Shown: in pieces, positions 47,002 to 56,919 of the stretch
Numbering within the stretch: the stretch's first letter is position 1
Layout: every line of letters begins with the position of its first letter
From: Acanthornis magna
Lineage: Eukaryota > Chordata > Aves > Passeriformes > Acanthizidae
NCBI GenBank assembly: GCA_036785705.1
Contig: JAWUZG010000051.1
Location: forward strand, 17,202,501-17,266,500
DNA: 64,000 bases
Reading direction: 5' to 3'
Notes under the pieces: model-generated
Seen by the model: the letters and a program-made list of their open reading frames with translations, nothing else
Database searches by the model: none
Told to the model about the DNA's origin: nothing
Position numbers and translations under genes: made by a program

Positions 47002-47813
47002 CTTCAAGTAAGAGCAAAAATTAGCCTCCAACTGTTCTATAAATCCTGTTGCCTCTCCAATTTAAGGCTGATATGGGGAAAAGAATAGATTTTATCCTAT
47101 CATATTCTTCATTACTCATGAAGCAATATTCTGTTTCTTAAAATAACTCAGCATTTCAGATGTTTGCCATGCATCATTCCAGATCATCTGAAGTGCAGTG
47201 ATTTGCACTGAGTTCTGGAAATATACCGACTGTGAACCTTTACATGAAACTGCCAAACAACAGTTTATGTTCATGACCACAAATCAAAATCTATAAAGCT
47301 TCACACAGCTTTGCTCAGTAGCTTTATCCTATACCAATGACACAGAGGAAGCAGCATATCTTCTTCTAGATAACAGAAGCAAAGTCATAATTTTTTGGCT
47401 TATGCCTCCAGATTCTCCTGTCTGCTACTACCATAGAGCCAAGAACTTCCATCCAATTACTGCATTTCTAGATCTGTTTAACCTTACAGGCAGAAGCATG
47501 GAGGAAAGACACAGACAGAGAATTAGACCAGTTAATCAGGCTGTAAACATTCAGCTATGTTTCTGTCATTTCGCTTTTTAAGCAGAAGGAACAATAATTT
47601 GTTCTGCTTATCCAGGTCCTGTTTACTGCAGGCTAAGCTAAGTGGATGCTGGAGAGAATATTTATATCCTCTGTCAAGTAGGTCATCATTCTTCTGTATG
47701 TGGATCAGGAGTTGCTTAGGGAAGCACTCTGCAGCACCAGCTGGTTTGCAGGGGGTGCCCTAGCTGATTTCTTCTATTTTGTGTAAAGGTGAAGGAAGAG
47801 GGAGACAGAAAGT

Positions 47814-48107
47814 TTGTTGTCAATGCTGCAGAAAGGTAGCAGGATCGTAGATGGTCCTGACATTAGTTTGTTGAGGTATGGGTTGAGAGGAGGAAAAGGG
47901 AGAGAAGGGAGGGAAAGACCTGCCAGCCATTCGATGTGCAGAATCCAAGAGGCTGCTGCCTTCACGAAGACATCAGAATGGAACTCACTGCCCAACAGTC
48001 TTTTGAATGAGACATTGAAGTCTACACTTGGAAGTGTTTTCTACAAATATAATGAAGTCTTAAAGAAGAAGAAATACAGAGCTGCTCCTGATGGGGAAAA
48101 AAGCTAA
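47814..48107 (+). mobile_element. Possible degraded non-LTR retrotransposon ORF end
   Basis: A 97-codon open frame on the + strand includes EWNSLPNSLLNETLKSTLGS followed by VFYKYNE. The WNSLP...F..L pattern is typical of the C-terminal end of LINE reverse-transcriptase ORFs of the CR1 group. The rest of the frame is not recognisable, so this is tentative. Confidence 0.35.
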
Positions 48108-49997
48108 ACAAAGTCTCAAGCTGCTGTCTTCCTTCGTGTGAAAAAGAAATCATTCACTGCTATAAATTTTGGGGACAAAAATACATGCGTCTTTCATAAG
48201 CTGGACTTATAGCCCATCACAATTATAGAGAGGTTTTTTATTCTCCTTTTCTATTAAAATCCGAAACCCCACAGCAACTATAGGCTGCAGCAATACATAG
48301 ACATTTATAAAAAGCACATTCTCAATCCTGCTGAAAACCATTCCCAGCTTATTAGTCTGTGTGCTCTGGGAAATAAAACAAGCTAACATACAATCATTAG
48401 CTTGGCAGTATTATCACAGCACTTCTGAGAATCATAACTAAATAAATGGACTACATGACCTGAAATACTTTTTCCCTGGTGGTCATACACACTCCAGTAG
48501 CACTAAGACTCAAAGACTCCAGAGGCCTTCAGCTCAACTCCCAACATAATAAGAAGTCATTTTTCACTGAGATGTATCAAGTCCACTCATGAAAATAACC
48601 TTAATAATCAAACTTGAGTATAAATCTGCAGGCGAACACTATGCTAAGGGATAAACTACTCCGTAGTCTGCCTCAACAAAGTGCTGACAGGAAAATGGAA
48701 TAGCAATAGGATGTAAATTTATTTTAATTTACAACGCAGTCTGAAAAAGTCTTGTGTCTTTTGAGTGGTCTTTATATAAACAGTAGCCAGGTAAAGTAGC
48801 ACACCTAGCTTTTGTACAATTAAACACAAAGGTGGGAGATTACAGGTATAAACATAGTGGTTCATATTCCACATTTTAAGATCAGAGAGGAGACGAAGTG
48901 AATCTCAGGTAGAAATTTTGGACAAAAAATCTCCCTGTAATTTCCATTATGGTTCTTTCAGGTGTTTTCCCAGAGACATTTCTGGTAATGCTAACTGCAG
49001 CTTCATCTTCATAGCCACTCAGAAAAGTGCTCTACCTGACTGCCAACTCCCAGACAAAACAGCAGTCACTTGGCCTCATGTACTGCTGCCAGCGTTGGTT
49101 CTACTCACCTGCAAGATGCTGTAGGTATAAACAGGATTAACAGCTGAATTACTGTGAATATATGGTTATTAGGAAGGCTTAATGCCAGCAGCTAGGAGCC
49201 TGAGTTCCACAGAGTAAGCAATAAGATCATGGAATGCAGTAATAGAAAGTCATTGTAGACTAGTTATAATAAGAAACAAGATCTAGTTCCTACCCAGCTG
49301 AGAAGATGTGCTTTCAAGGGGCACAGCTGCTGAAACAGAGCAGGCAAGACAGGTTTGTCCTAGCTGGATAGGATGAGCTACCGGGCTTTTGCCACCCTAA
49401 GTCCAATGATGCCATACTCTGATACAAAATAAGTCATACAGCAAGCAAAAAGCAAGCATTGAATTAAATAATTTCAAAAGATGAAGTTCTGTTCTGTACC
49501 CTCAACATTTTATTAAAAGGTAACACTTAGAAATTATTATGCAACCATGGCATAATTCTATCATAATTTTTAAGATATGCTTGCTTCTTCTAAAAGAACC
49601 ATATAATTATGACCAAGCAAACCAATTTTTGCTATACTTTAATCTTTTTAATATGTGCTTCAGGAATCTAAAAATGAGTAATACTTAACAATGACTCTAA
49701 AATTAGAAAACAAGAACAGCTAGCTCTGAAGCAATAGCAGTGCAAAAAGAACTTTAGACTCCAAAGAAATGTACCTTCCAGCATATTGTTTTAAGGATTA
49801 ATACTGAATGGCGAATTCATTGCTAACATGCATATACAAGCTAGAGCTGAAAAAAATAGGATTTCAATTTACTAAATAAAACTCTCCTCAAAAATAATTA
49901 AAAAGTAATGATATTCCTCTCATTATTTCTCAGATAATGTAACAGCTACCAAAGCTGACTCAAAAATATCAGAGTATGAGAAATATCACTTTGGGGC

Positions 49998-50094
49998 CAA
50001 AAAAAAAAAAAACCAAACCCCAAAAAAAACCACAAAAAAAAGAAAAAAAAAAAAGAAAAAAACCCACAATTAAAAAAAAAAAACCTTGCTTTTT
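49998..50094 (+). repeat. A-rich low-complexity sequence
   Basis: Long A runs interrupted by CC or CCCC and single G bases over about 95 bp. Confidence 0.9.
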
Positions 50095-50395
50095 TAAAGA
50101 CAATTTCTACCTTTCATTGGATCTTCTTGTGTCATCTATTACAAGGCTTAACTTCACTTTCCCTAAACAGTCCTTCAAATGTAAGTCTATGCAGACATTG
50201 TCTGTAGTTACCTCTCCCTTAGGTTGAGTTTCCCCTCTTTGCAGCTTTAGCACTAATCTGCAGTACATTTCCATCCCCCACTTCATGCAATGGCTTAATT
50301 TGTCATGCTTCAACAGAAAGACAGAAAATGAAATAATTTTAGATTCTAGGAATAATGCATTAACCTTCGACACCACTTCATGTCATCCAAGGTTC

Positions 50396-50911
50396 TTCAG
50401 AATAGAACAGAACAGAACAGAAGAGTTTCAGTTGGATGGGACCGACAGCCACCTAGTCCAACTGCCTGACCACTTCAGGGCTGACCAAAAGTTAAAGCAT
50501 GTTATGAAGGGCATAATCAAAAAGCCTCTTAAACATTGACAGACCTGTGGCATGGACCACCTCCCTAGAAAGCCTGTTCCAGTGTCTGACGTAAAGAAAT
50601 GCTTCCTAATGGCAAGTTGGAGCCTCCCCTGAGGTGGTTTTGAACTATTGCCACACATCCCATCATGGATCCCAGGGACAAGATATTGGCACCTCCCTCT
50701 CCCCTTCCCCTCCTCAGGGAGCTGCAAGAGAGTTCCTCAGCCTCCTTTTTTCCAAACTGGACAAACCCAGAGCCCTCAGCCACTCCTCAGCAGACATGCA
50801 TTCCAGCCCTTCCACCAGCTGTGTTGCCCTCCTCTGGATGCATTCAAGGACCTTCACATTCTCCTTAAATCATAGGGTCCAGGACTTTGCACTACACTCA
50901 AGGTGAGGTCT
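50396..50911 (-). mobile_element. CR1 LINE 3' fragment beside a CRACR2A splice donor
   Basis: The + strand gives the reverse complement of a CR1 3' region. A tail of agaac units comes first, then gtttcagttggatgggaccg, ggcatggaccacctccctag, agctgcaagagagttcctca and finally ctcaaggtgaggtc. It is 5'-truncated at about 50911, in the same orientation as CRACR2A and 15 bp from the exon's donor. Confidence 0.93.
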
Positions 50912-50926
50912 CCTTTGTCTTCTTAC

Positions 50927-51251
50927 ATTTGACAGTGTTTCCTTCCCTACAGGCTGCTCTCTAGAAGATGATGGTGAGTGTTCCATTGATTGCTCTCTGG
51001 TTTCATTATTCATTTCCATCTCAGAAGTATTTTCGTCTTCTCCAGTCCATCTGCTCAGCTGCTTATCAACCAGCCTGTCAAGAAGCTGGGGTAGGTGATC
51101 TTCTTCAATTGATATTATTCTTTGGAGATGTGATGTTTTAGACATTCCTCCAGTGACTCTGGCATCGGGCTCTTCAGAGAGAATTCCATTCAGTCCAGCA
51201 GAATTCCTTCTCTTTGAGTTACTGAAAACATCATCTTCTTCAAATGAATGG
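50927..51251 (-). CDS. CRACR2A: CRACR2A exon: acidic/serine-rich linker
   Basis: The longest exon visible (325 bp) follows ctgtctag and ends before gtaaga. It encodes HSFEEDDVFSNSKRRNSAGL through RIISIEEDHLPQLLD to REQPVGKETLSN. Human retains the anchors RIISVEEDPLPQLLD and QPVGKEAL, while the rest is poorly conserved. It is the flexible, probably phosphorylated link between coiled coil and GTPase. A CR1 copy begins about 15 bp beyond its donor. Confidence 0.95.
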
Positions 51252-52001
51252 CTAGACAGAGAAAAAAGAAAGTACATCACAAAAATATATTGGACCTACT
51301 ATTTTATTCTGGTGTAACTGAATTTAATCTCCCATGGTTTTGACTAGTCACAGAAGGCAGAGTCATTCCAATGTCTACTGAAAAGTCAGCTCATCATACC
51401 ATGTGTATATATATATAGCTTGTTTGATAATTACAAGCATCATGAGGAAAACTAATAACTTACAGGTGAACCCTGAACCAGAATGGAAAACATTAGATTA
51501 GCCTCAATTCTAACCTCACAGAAGAGCTCAAGTAAGTTTCTCTACTGTGATTTTCTCCTTTCCCACCTCCCACTCCCATTCTGGAGGAATAAAAGAGACC
51601 CCCAGCCCAGATCCTTTCTATGTATAACCTAATTCTCTCTTAGTAGGTAGAAGGGACATGGGTTGGTTTAATATGGACAAAAAAGTCTAAGTGGAGATTC
51701 AACACTGTACCACATTAACATAGGGTAATGGGCAAGTTTTGTGTCTCCCAGCATATACTCATCCACAACAGGGAAATCTCTTGCCTTTGCAGACAATACA
51801 CTTGTTTTATGTGAAAATTTGGCTCTTCATCATTTTCACATTTCTTAATGAGGAGAATAATCTTACACTGACAGACATTTTAGAAATATGCTCTTTGAAA
51901 AGTTCGAAAGTATCAGAAAGGAAGGATTCCACATCTTCTTTCTATAAACCTTGTCTCAAGGGTTATACTCAAACAGGGAACACATGAAAAACAGGTCTTA
52001 C
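51252..52001 (-). other. CRACR2A intron
   Basis: A 750 bp intron with a short (TA)n at 51407-51417 and no other feature I recognise. Confidence 0.7.
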
Positions 52002-52093
52002 CTGTTAGGTAGCACCTTGCCTTCTATGTATTTCCCAATGACAGACCCCGATCTTTGCTTCCAGCTGGCTTTTGGAACAGTTGTTTTGCATTT
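52002..52093 (-). CDS. CRACR2A: CRACR2A exon: basic segment after the coiled coil
   Basis: A 92 bp exon between tctgcag and gtaaga encodes KCKTTVPKASWKQRSGSVIG, then KYIEGKVLPN plus two bases. It matches human KKRSGSVIGKYVDSRG in order and charge. Reading past the donor gives AGG TAA, so intron retention would stop at once. Confidence 0.94.
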
Positions 52094-52905
52094 CTGCAGA
52101 AATACAGAATACTTTTTACTAATTTATTCCTGTTGTTCATTATGGTTAACTGCCCCCATGCCTAATACTTAAATTATGCACTGTAAATGAAAGAAAAAAT
52201 GTAGAAAAAAGTCCTACAGGTATAAATGCTTCAGAATTCTGACTGATAAACAATCAGAACAGGGAAACTCCAGATCCCGCAAAAAATCATCTGCTTTGTA
52301 AACTGAGTGGATTGCAATAAAACAACATCGTGTCATGAAAAAAATCCATAGATCATTTTTTTTACACTAGAAGCCTCTTGTAGGAATAAGAACACAAGCA
52401 AATGTATACTAAGTGGCCTTAGTGTCCTTACACCAGGGTACTTCTAGAATATCTTATGGGTCCATTCTTTGCTGCTGCTTAAAAAGTTAATAGGATATGC
52501 TCTTAGCCCAGTCCCAAGAGGTTTTCAGGTACTGATTCAGGTACTCAGTTATTGTACTGTTTTACAAATGTTTCAGGATATTACCTGCTCTTGAGTAACA
52601 CAATTTAATTGTTCAATTTTTAGGTTATTTCATGCTTTCATGGTTGCATCCTTAGTTTCTCCAAAAATACATTCTCTTCAGACAGCTCCTACTTCATGAT
52701 TCTAGACATGTAGCTCTTAAAATCGTTCAGCAAATTAAAAAGATCTTACTTTCAAGTGAGAAACAAAGGTAATACATATTAAGAACTGGGCAAGATTTAA
52801 GTGTCACTGAAGTCCATCTCCTGCATAGACTTCTGTTCCCCTTCTTTTGAAGCTATTCTCCTATGTGATTGCTCAACACTGGGCTTGAAAACAATAGTTA
52901 GTTAC
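52094..52905 (-). other. CRACR2A intron, possible short-isoform end
   Basis: An 812 bp intron. If retained, the frame would add ten residues (VTNYCFQAQC) after the coiled coil and stop at TGA. An AATAAA on the - strand at 52128-52123 could serve as a polyadenylation signal. No repeat is seen. Confidence 0.5.
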
Positions 52906-52951
52906 CTGTAAAAATATGTCACGTTCATCCTTGAGATGTTTGTTCCTCTCT
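52906..52951 (-). CDS. CRACR2A: CRACR2A exon: end of coiled coil
   Basis: A 46 bp exon between tttgcag and gtaact encodes ERNKHLKDERDIFLQ after completing a codon. Human has ERNKHLRDERDICFQ. The human short isoform departs from the long one just after this point. Confidence 0.95.
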
Positions 52952-54771
52952 CTGCAAAGAGAACACAAAGAGAAGAAACACTGAAGCCAAGTATTTAGAA
53001 CTGCTGACTTTTCTACTCCACGCTAACAGACAGACTGGACAGCTGGCAGTGTAAACTTTTCATCATCCTTTATATATATTCTCACCTCAGCCAGTTCCTG
53101 GTCTGGCCTACTGATTCTCCAGCAGGGCTATGCTGATTAAAGCCAGATGGCATCTGGAATTCTTTCTGGTTTTTAGCTAAACAAATGCCTTAACACATAG
53201 AAATCAGTTCTGGTCAATATGCCTCCACCTACAATAAATTAGAATGGTTAATGATTTTCACAGTGAAGATGACCCCTTAATGCAGAGAGGGTGTAAGAAA
53301 CACCATCTCTTGTTCATCTGTTGACAGCTGTGAAGGCCAGTTATGCCCCTCTGAGGGCTACAGTTGTGGCTGCAATGGCAAAGTCACCCTAGAAACACAT
53401 CCATCTTTCATCCTTTGTGCACGAACAATGAAAGTCTCAAGAAACAGATACTCCAGGCAATCAGCAAGCTCTGATCAGATCTGACAACACACCTGCTTAG
53501 TACATCATCGTCTCCATCTGTTGCTGGCCTGGCCACAGAATAGCCTGAGCAGCCAGGGTGAACAGAAACAAGCTCTGTTGTCAGATGTTTCAATCTATGT
53601 CCCCAAAACTTACAGCAGGCAAGATCACAAAGCGGCCTACAGAAAAACATGCACTGCAAAATAAGAGCCTTTCCTCAAGCAGGCAAAATTTAGGAAAATT
53701 AGGCAGGCAAAATTAGGAAGCTAATAACTTATAGGAGAAAGCTAACTTTAAAATGAGGCCTTCTGAAGGAAATGCAGTCAATGAAGGCTTGCAGGCAGGT
53801 ACAGCCTACAGCCCACGCAGACTGAGCACCAAGCAAACAAAACCTGACATTGCTGCATGTTAGAAAGAGGGCTATGGCTGTCTGAACACAGCTCCAAACT
53901 TTGAAGTCTGTCAATAAAGAAATGTTAGCTAACTACATTTTGGTATCATTTTGCAAATATTTTGGGGAAAGAATCTTCATTTTGGTTCAAATCCCAGTAC
54001 TTGAGAAGCAACAGAGCCTTTCAGTAAGCTCCTGCAGCCAGGCTTCTACCATAGAACTAGCTTAGAACTGTTCACTGCTGTTGTTTTATATTTCACTTTT
54101 GGAAAGGAGATTGTCCTACAATACTGAATGGCCAAAACAAAGCATATTTTCCAGGTGTGCTGCCTTCTTCTTTATGCAAGAACAGGGCATACAAAAGTAT
54201 TTTGTAACCATTTTTACTATCTTTTGTGTCATAATCCTGTGGCAGGTTGACCTTGACTGGCTGCCAGATGTACACCCAGTCACTCTCTCAGTCTCCTTCC
54301 TCAACACAACAAGGGAAGAGAATAAGAAGGAAAAGCTTGTGGGCCAAGATAAGGACAAGAAGATCACTCACCACCTAACCCATTATAGACAAAACAGACT
54401 CAATTGTAGGATGATGAGAAACAGAAACAAAATTAAATCACCTTCTCCACAATTCCCTTTACTCCCAGGCTCAACTTCTCTGCTACACCCTCAGCTCTTC
54501 TATCGCCTTATCAATCCTGAGTGGCACAAGGAGGTGGGGAATAGTGGGGTTTGTGGACAGTCCATAACAGCTTCTCTCTGTGGCTCCTTCCGCCTCACAC
54601 TGTTTTCTTGCTCCAGTGTGGGTTCCCTCACACAGGTTACAGTCCTTCACAAATTCCAGCACAGATCCTTTCCATGGGGAATAGTCCTTCAGGAATGGAA
54701 TAATTTCACCCTCTAATGTACCTCTTTAGTAGAATGATGCAAGAAGTTCTTGAATGGAAGATCTACATTAC
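52952..54771 (-). other. CRACR2A intron with avian ERV-like repeat
   Basis: A 1.8 kb intron. Besides the repeat at 54238-54712 it has a small local duplication near 53680-53716 (gcaggcaaaatt twice). Confidence 0.7.
54238..54712 (+). mobile_element. Avian interspersed repeat, probably ERVL/LTR-derived
   Basis: The block begins gtggcaggttgaccttgact and goes on through ggctgccagatgtacaccca to a series of degenerate repeats of the form tccagtgtgggttccctcac, ttacagtccttcac and ttccatggggaatagtcctt. I recognise this architecture as a dispersed avian element often seen near genes and in chimeric transcripts, and believe it is endogenous-retrovirus derived, but cannot name the family. A 211-codon + strand frame (54081-54716), the longest in the window, runs through it and is not a gene. 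Confidence 0.6.
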
Positions 54772-54843
54772 CTTAAAAAATCCAGCTGCTTCAAAAGTCC
54801 TGACTTCTCTCTCTGTAGGGTTTCTGTCACTCGGTACACCTCC
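54772..54843 (-). CDS. CRACR2A: CRACR2A exon: coiled coil
   Basis: A 72 bp exon between attgcag and gtaatg encodes [20 protein letters not shown] and DFL, with split codons at both ends. It matches human EVYRVTESLQREKAGLLKQL. Its polypyrimidine tract upstream is T-rich with a (TTTA)n stretch. Confidence 0.96.
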
Positions 54844-56731
54844 CTGCAATAAAAATAAATAAATAAAATTGTTCTAACCACGGTGAGAACATTGCTAAAA
54901 TGCCTCCCCCTAGGGGTGTCTACATTTGAGACTTCAACTTCTTCAAACCTGTAAATATCATCCTGCATGAATGGTTATTCATTTGAAAGAAGTTTATTCA
55001 GTATAAGGCCCACAGTACCACAGCAGTATGAGTTAGCAGAGGAAGGAATAGAGGTTCTTTTTTCAAAAAAATACAGCTTTTTAATTTCTTCATCCAGAGA
55101 ACTTAATGTATGTTGATACTGGCACTTCGAGCATTCAGAGAAGATACACTGCTGAAATACTTCTCACTCATGGCCACTAAAAAACAGGTGACATTTTATC
55201 CAAAATTAGAGTGTATCCTGCTGCTGGAACCATATGTCAGGCTCACACATGTCTACAATCCCTACAATTTCTTTCCAAATCCTGACACTTATGCAGCCAT
55301 TTTAACACCATTTACTTTGATTTAACACAATTTGGTGTCTGGCCTTAAATGTTTTTTGCCTTTCAGTGAAGCCTCAAGTTCTTCCTGTGCAGTGTCTGAA
55401 CATTACACCTGCTTTAACAGCTCAGGTCTTACCAGACTGATACAGATGTTTAAAGCAACACTGCAGGTGCAGTTGAGTAGGGCTGAGCTCTAATTCCATA
55501 AACCACTATTGAATCCGAAGTGCTTTGTAAATGCAGTAGTATTATTCAGCAGTCTGACCACTGGGCAGATTTCCTCTGTAGCTTTTAAATCAGATCATTC
55601 CATAGTATTTGCTCTGGATCTGAAAAGAGAGGCCTCAAAGAGGAAACAAACCACCTTGAGGAGGAATATTTCTACTGTCTACTTCCAAAACACACATCAA
55701 ACATGCAAACCTAAAAATTCTAATCACAGTGGCCATTCTTTAACAGTAATTTATCAACGAAGTTCATTATTTTTACCCTGAAGAAAAATTAAGTAGTAAC
55801 TAAGTAGAGCTTGACACAAAGCTTAAGAGAAAAAGAACGTGACATTTGAACTAATATTCTGCTCTATCCTGAAATATGTCAAACAGCAACAGCTCTGAAC
55901 TATATAGTTCATTGCTGCAATGGCTAGATACATCTGTCATTCATGTGCTCTCCACTGGCAATGAGAGGGTTTTACAGATCCCTGAGCATTTTTTTTAAAT
56001 GGACTTCAGTGAACATTTCCGACAATTACAGCTTAAGGATAATGTATCTTCTAGTTTGTGCAGACGGCTGGAGCAAGACAGGTAGCTTGGTCTGTCACAG
56101 GTAATTTCTATCCCTCAAAATATGAATCGTGAATATTTCTTCTTGAATTTTTGAATTTTTTTTTTTTTTGGGTAATTCAGAGTCAGAATCTGAAATCCAC
56201 AACATTTGAACTGGAAACCCCAAAATTATGGTTCTGAATTGCCATAAGGCCTTGTGGGAATTGTGATAAGCTACATTTTATCTTGCTGGCCTTACTAAGC
56301 TACTTTTGGAAGGAAAAAAGAAGATCCTAGGTATCTCACAGCCAGAGTGCAGTCTGAGAAGCAAGTTTCAGATAGACTCAGCTTTGAGGAGGATGGAACA
56401 TCATGTGCCACAACTGTAAGGCATTTCCTTAAGGAATTTCATTGGTATTTCAAAACTAAGACATTAAATGGATTTTTAATTCCAAATACCCTCAATCAAT
56501 GGCAGCAGGGAGAATACTGATATTTTTAAAGTGTAGCAAAAGATTCCGTAGAAGCCGAACATGCTACAGAAAACATGCTGAATTTCTTGGGGGAAGTCAG
56601 TCAGAACTGCACTCAGCTTTGCTGGTGGTTTCTGCATATGCCACAAGCTTCAATCCCAGCACTGAACGCCCTGAAGAGGCTCACTGGCATGCCAAGCAAA
56701 CACACCACAACTCCTGCAGCTGGAGACTTAC
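54844..56731 (-). other. CRACR2A intron
   Basis: A 1.9 kb intron with a T run at 56158-56169 and no recognised element. Confidence 0.7.
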
Positions 56732-56919
56732 ATTTCCTTCTCCTCATGGAGCCTTGACGCCTCCTCCTGAAGCACCTGTAGCTGTTGTTGAGCCAGGCTT
56801 AGCTCATGGGAGGTTCTCTCCAGGTCTCTCAGCAGCTCTTGGTTAGTCAGCTTCAGCTTGGTGTTCTCTACTTTGGTTTCTTCCTTGCCACTGAGGAGCT
56901 CTGTGCACTGATGCTCCAA
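56732..56919 (-). CDS. CRACR2A: CRACR2A exon: coiled coil
   Basis: A 188 bp exon between accccag and gtaagt encodes 62 residues from [20 protein letters not shown] through [20 protein letters not shown] to RLHEEKE plus two bases of Met. Heptad-like Leu spacing fits a coiled coil. Human has [20 protein letters not shown]. Confidence 0.97.

Larger units (their letters stand above)
47002..50926 (-). other. CRACR2A intron
   Basis: A 3.9 kb intron. It contains a possible LINE ORF end (47814-48107), an A-rich tract (49998-50094) and a CR1 copy (50396-50911). The rest shows nothing I recognise. Confidence 0.65.

Noticed and set aside
46834..47031. ATG start for a stand-alone small Rab ([17 protein letters not shown]...)
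   Set aside because: The Met lies in the intron upstream of the cttgaag acceptor and the frame stops reading as Rab after the donor; the region is an internal exon of CRACR2A.
54081..54716. 211-codon + strand gene antisense to CRACR2A
   Set aside because: Its second two thirds lie in a dispersed avian repeat and the protein has no recognisable domain.
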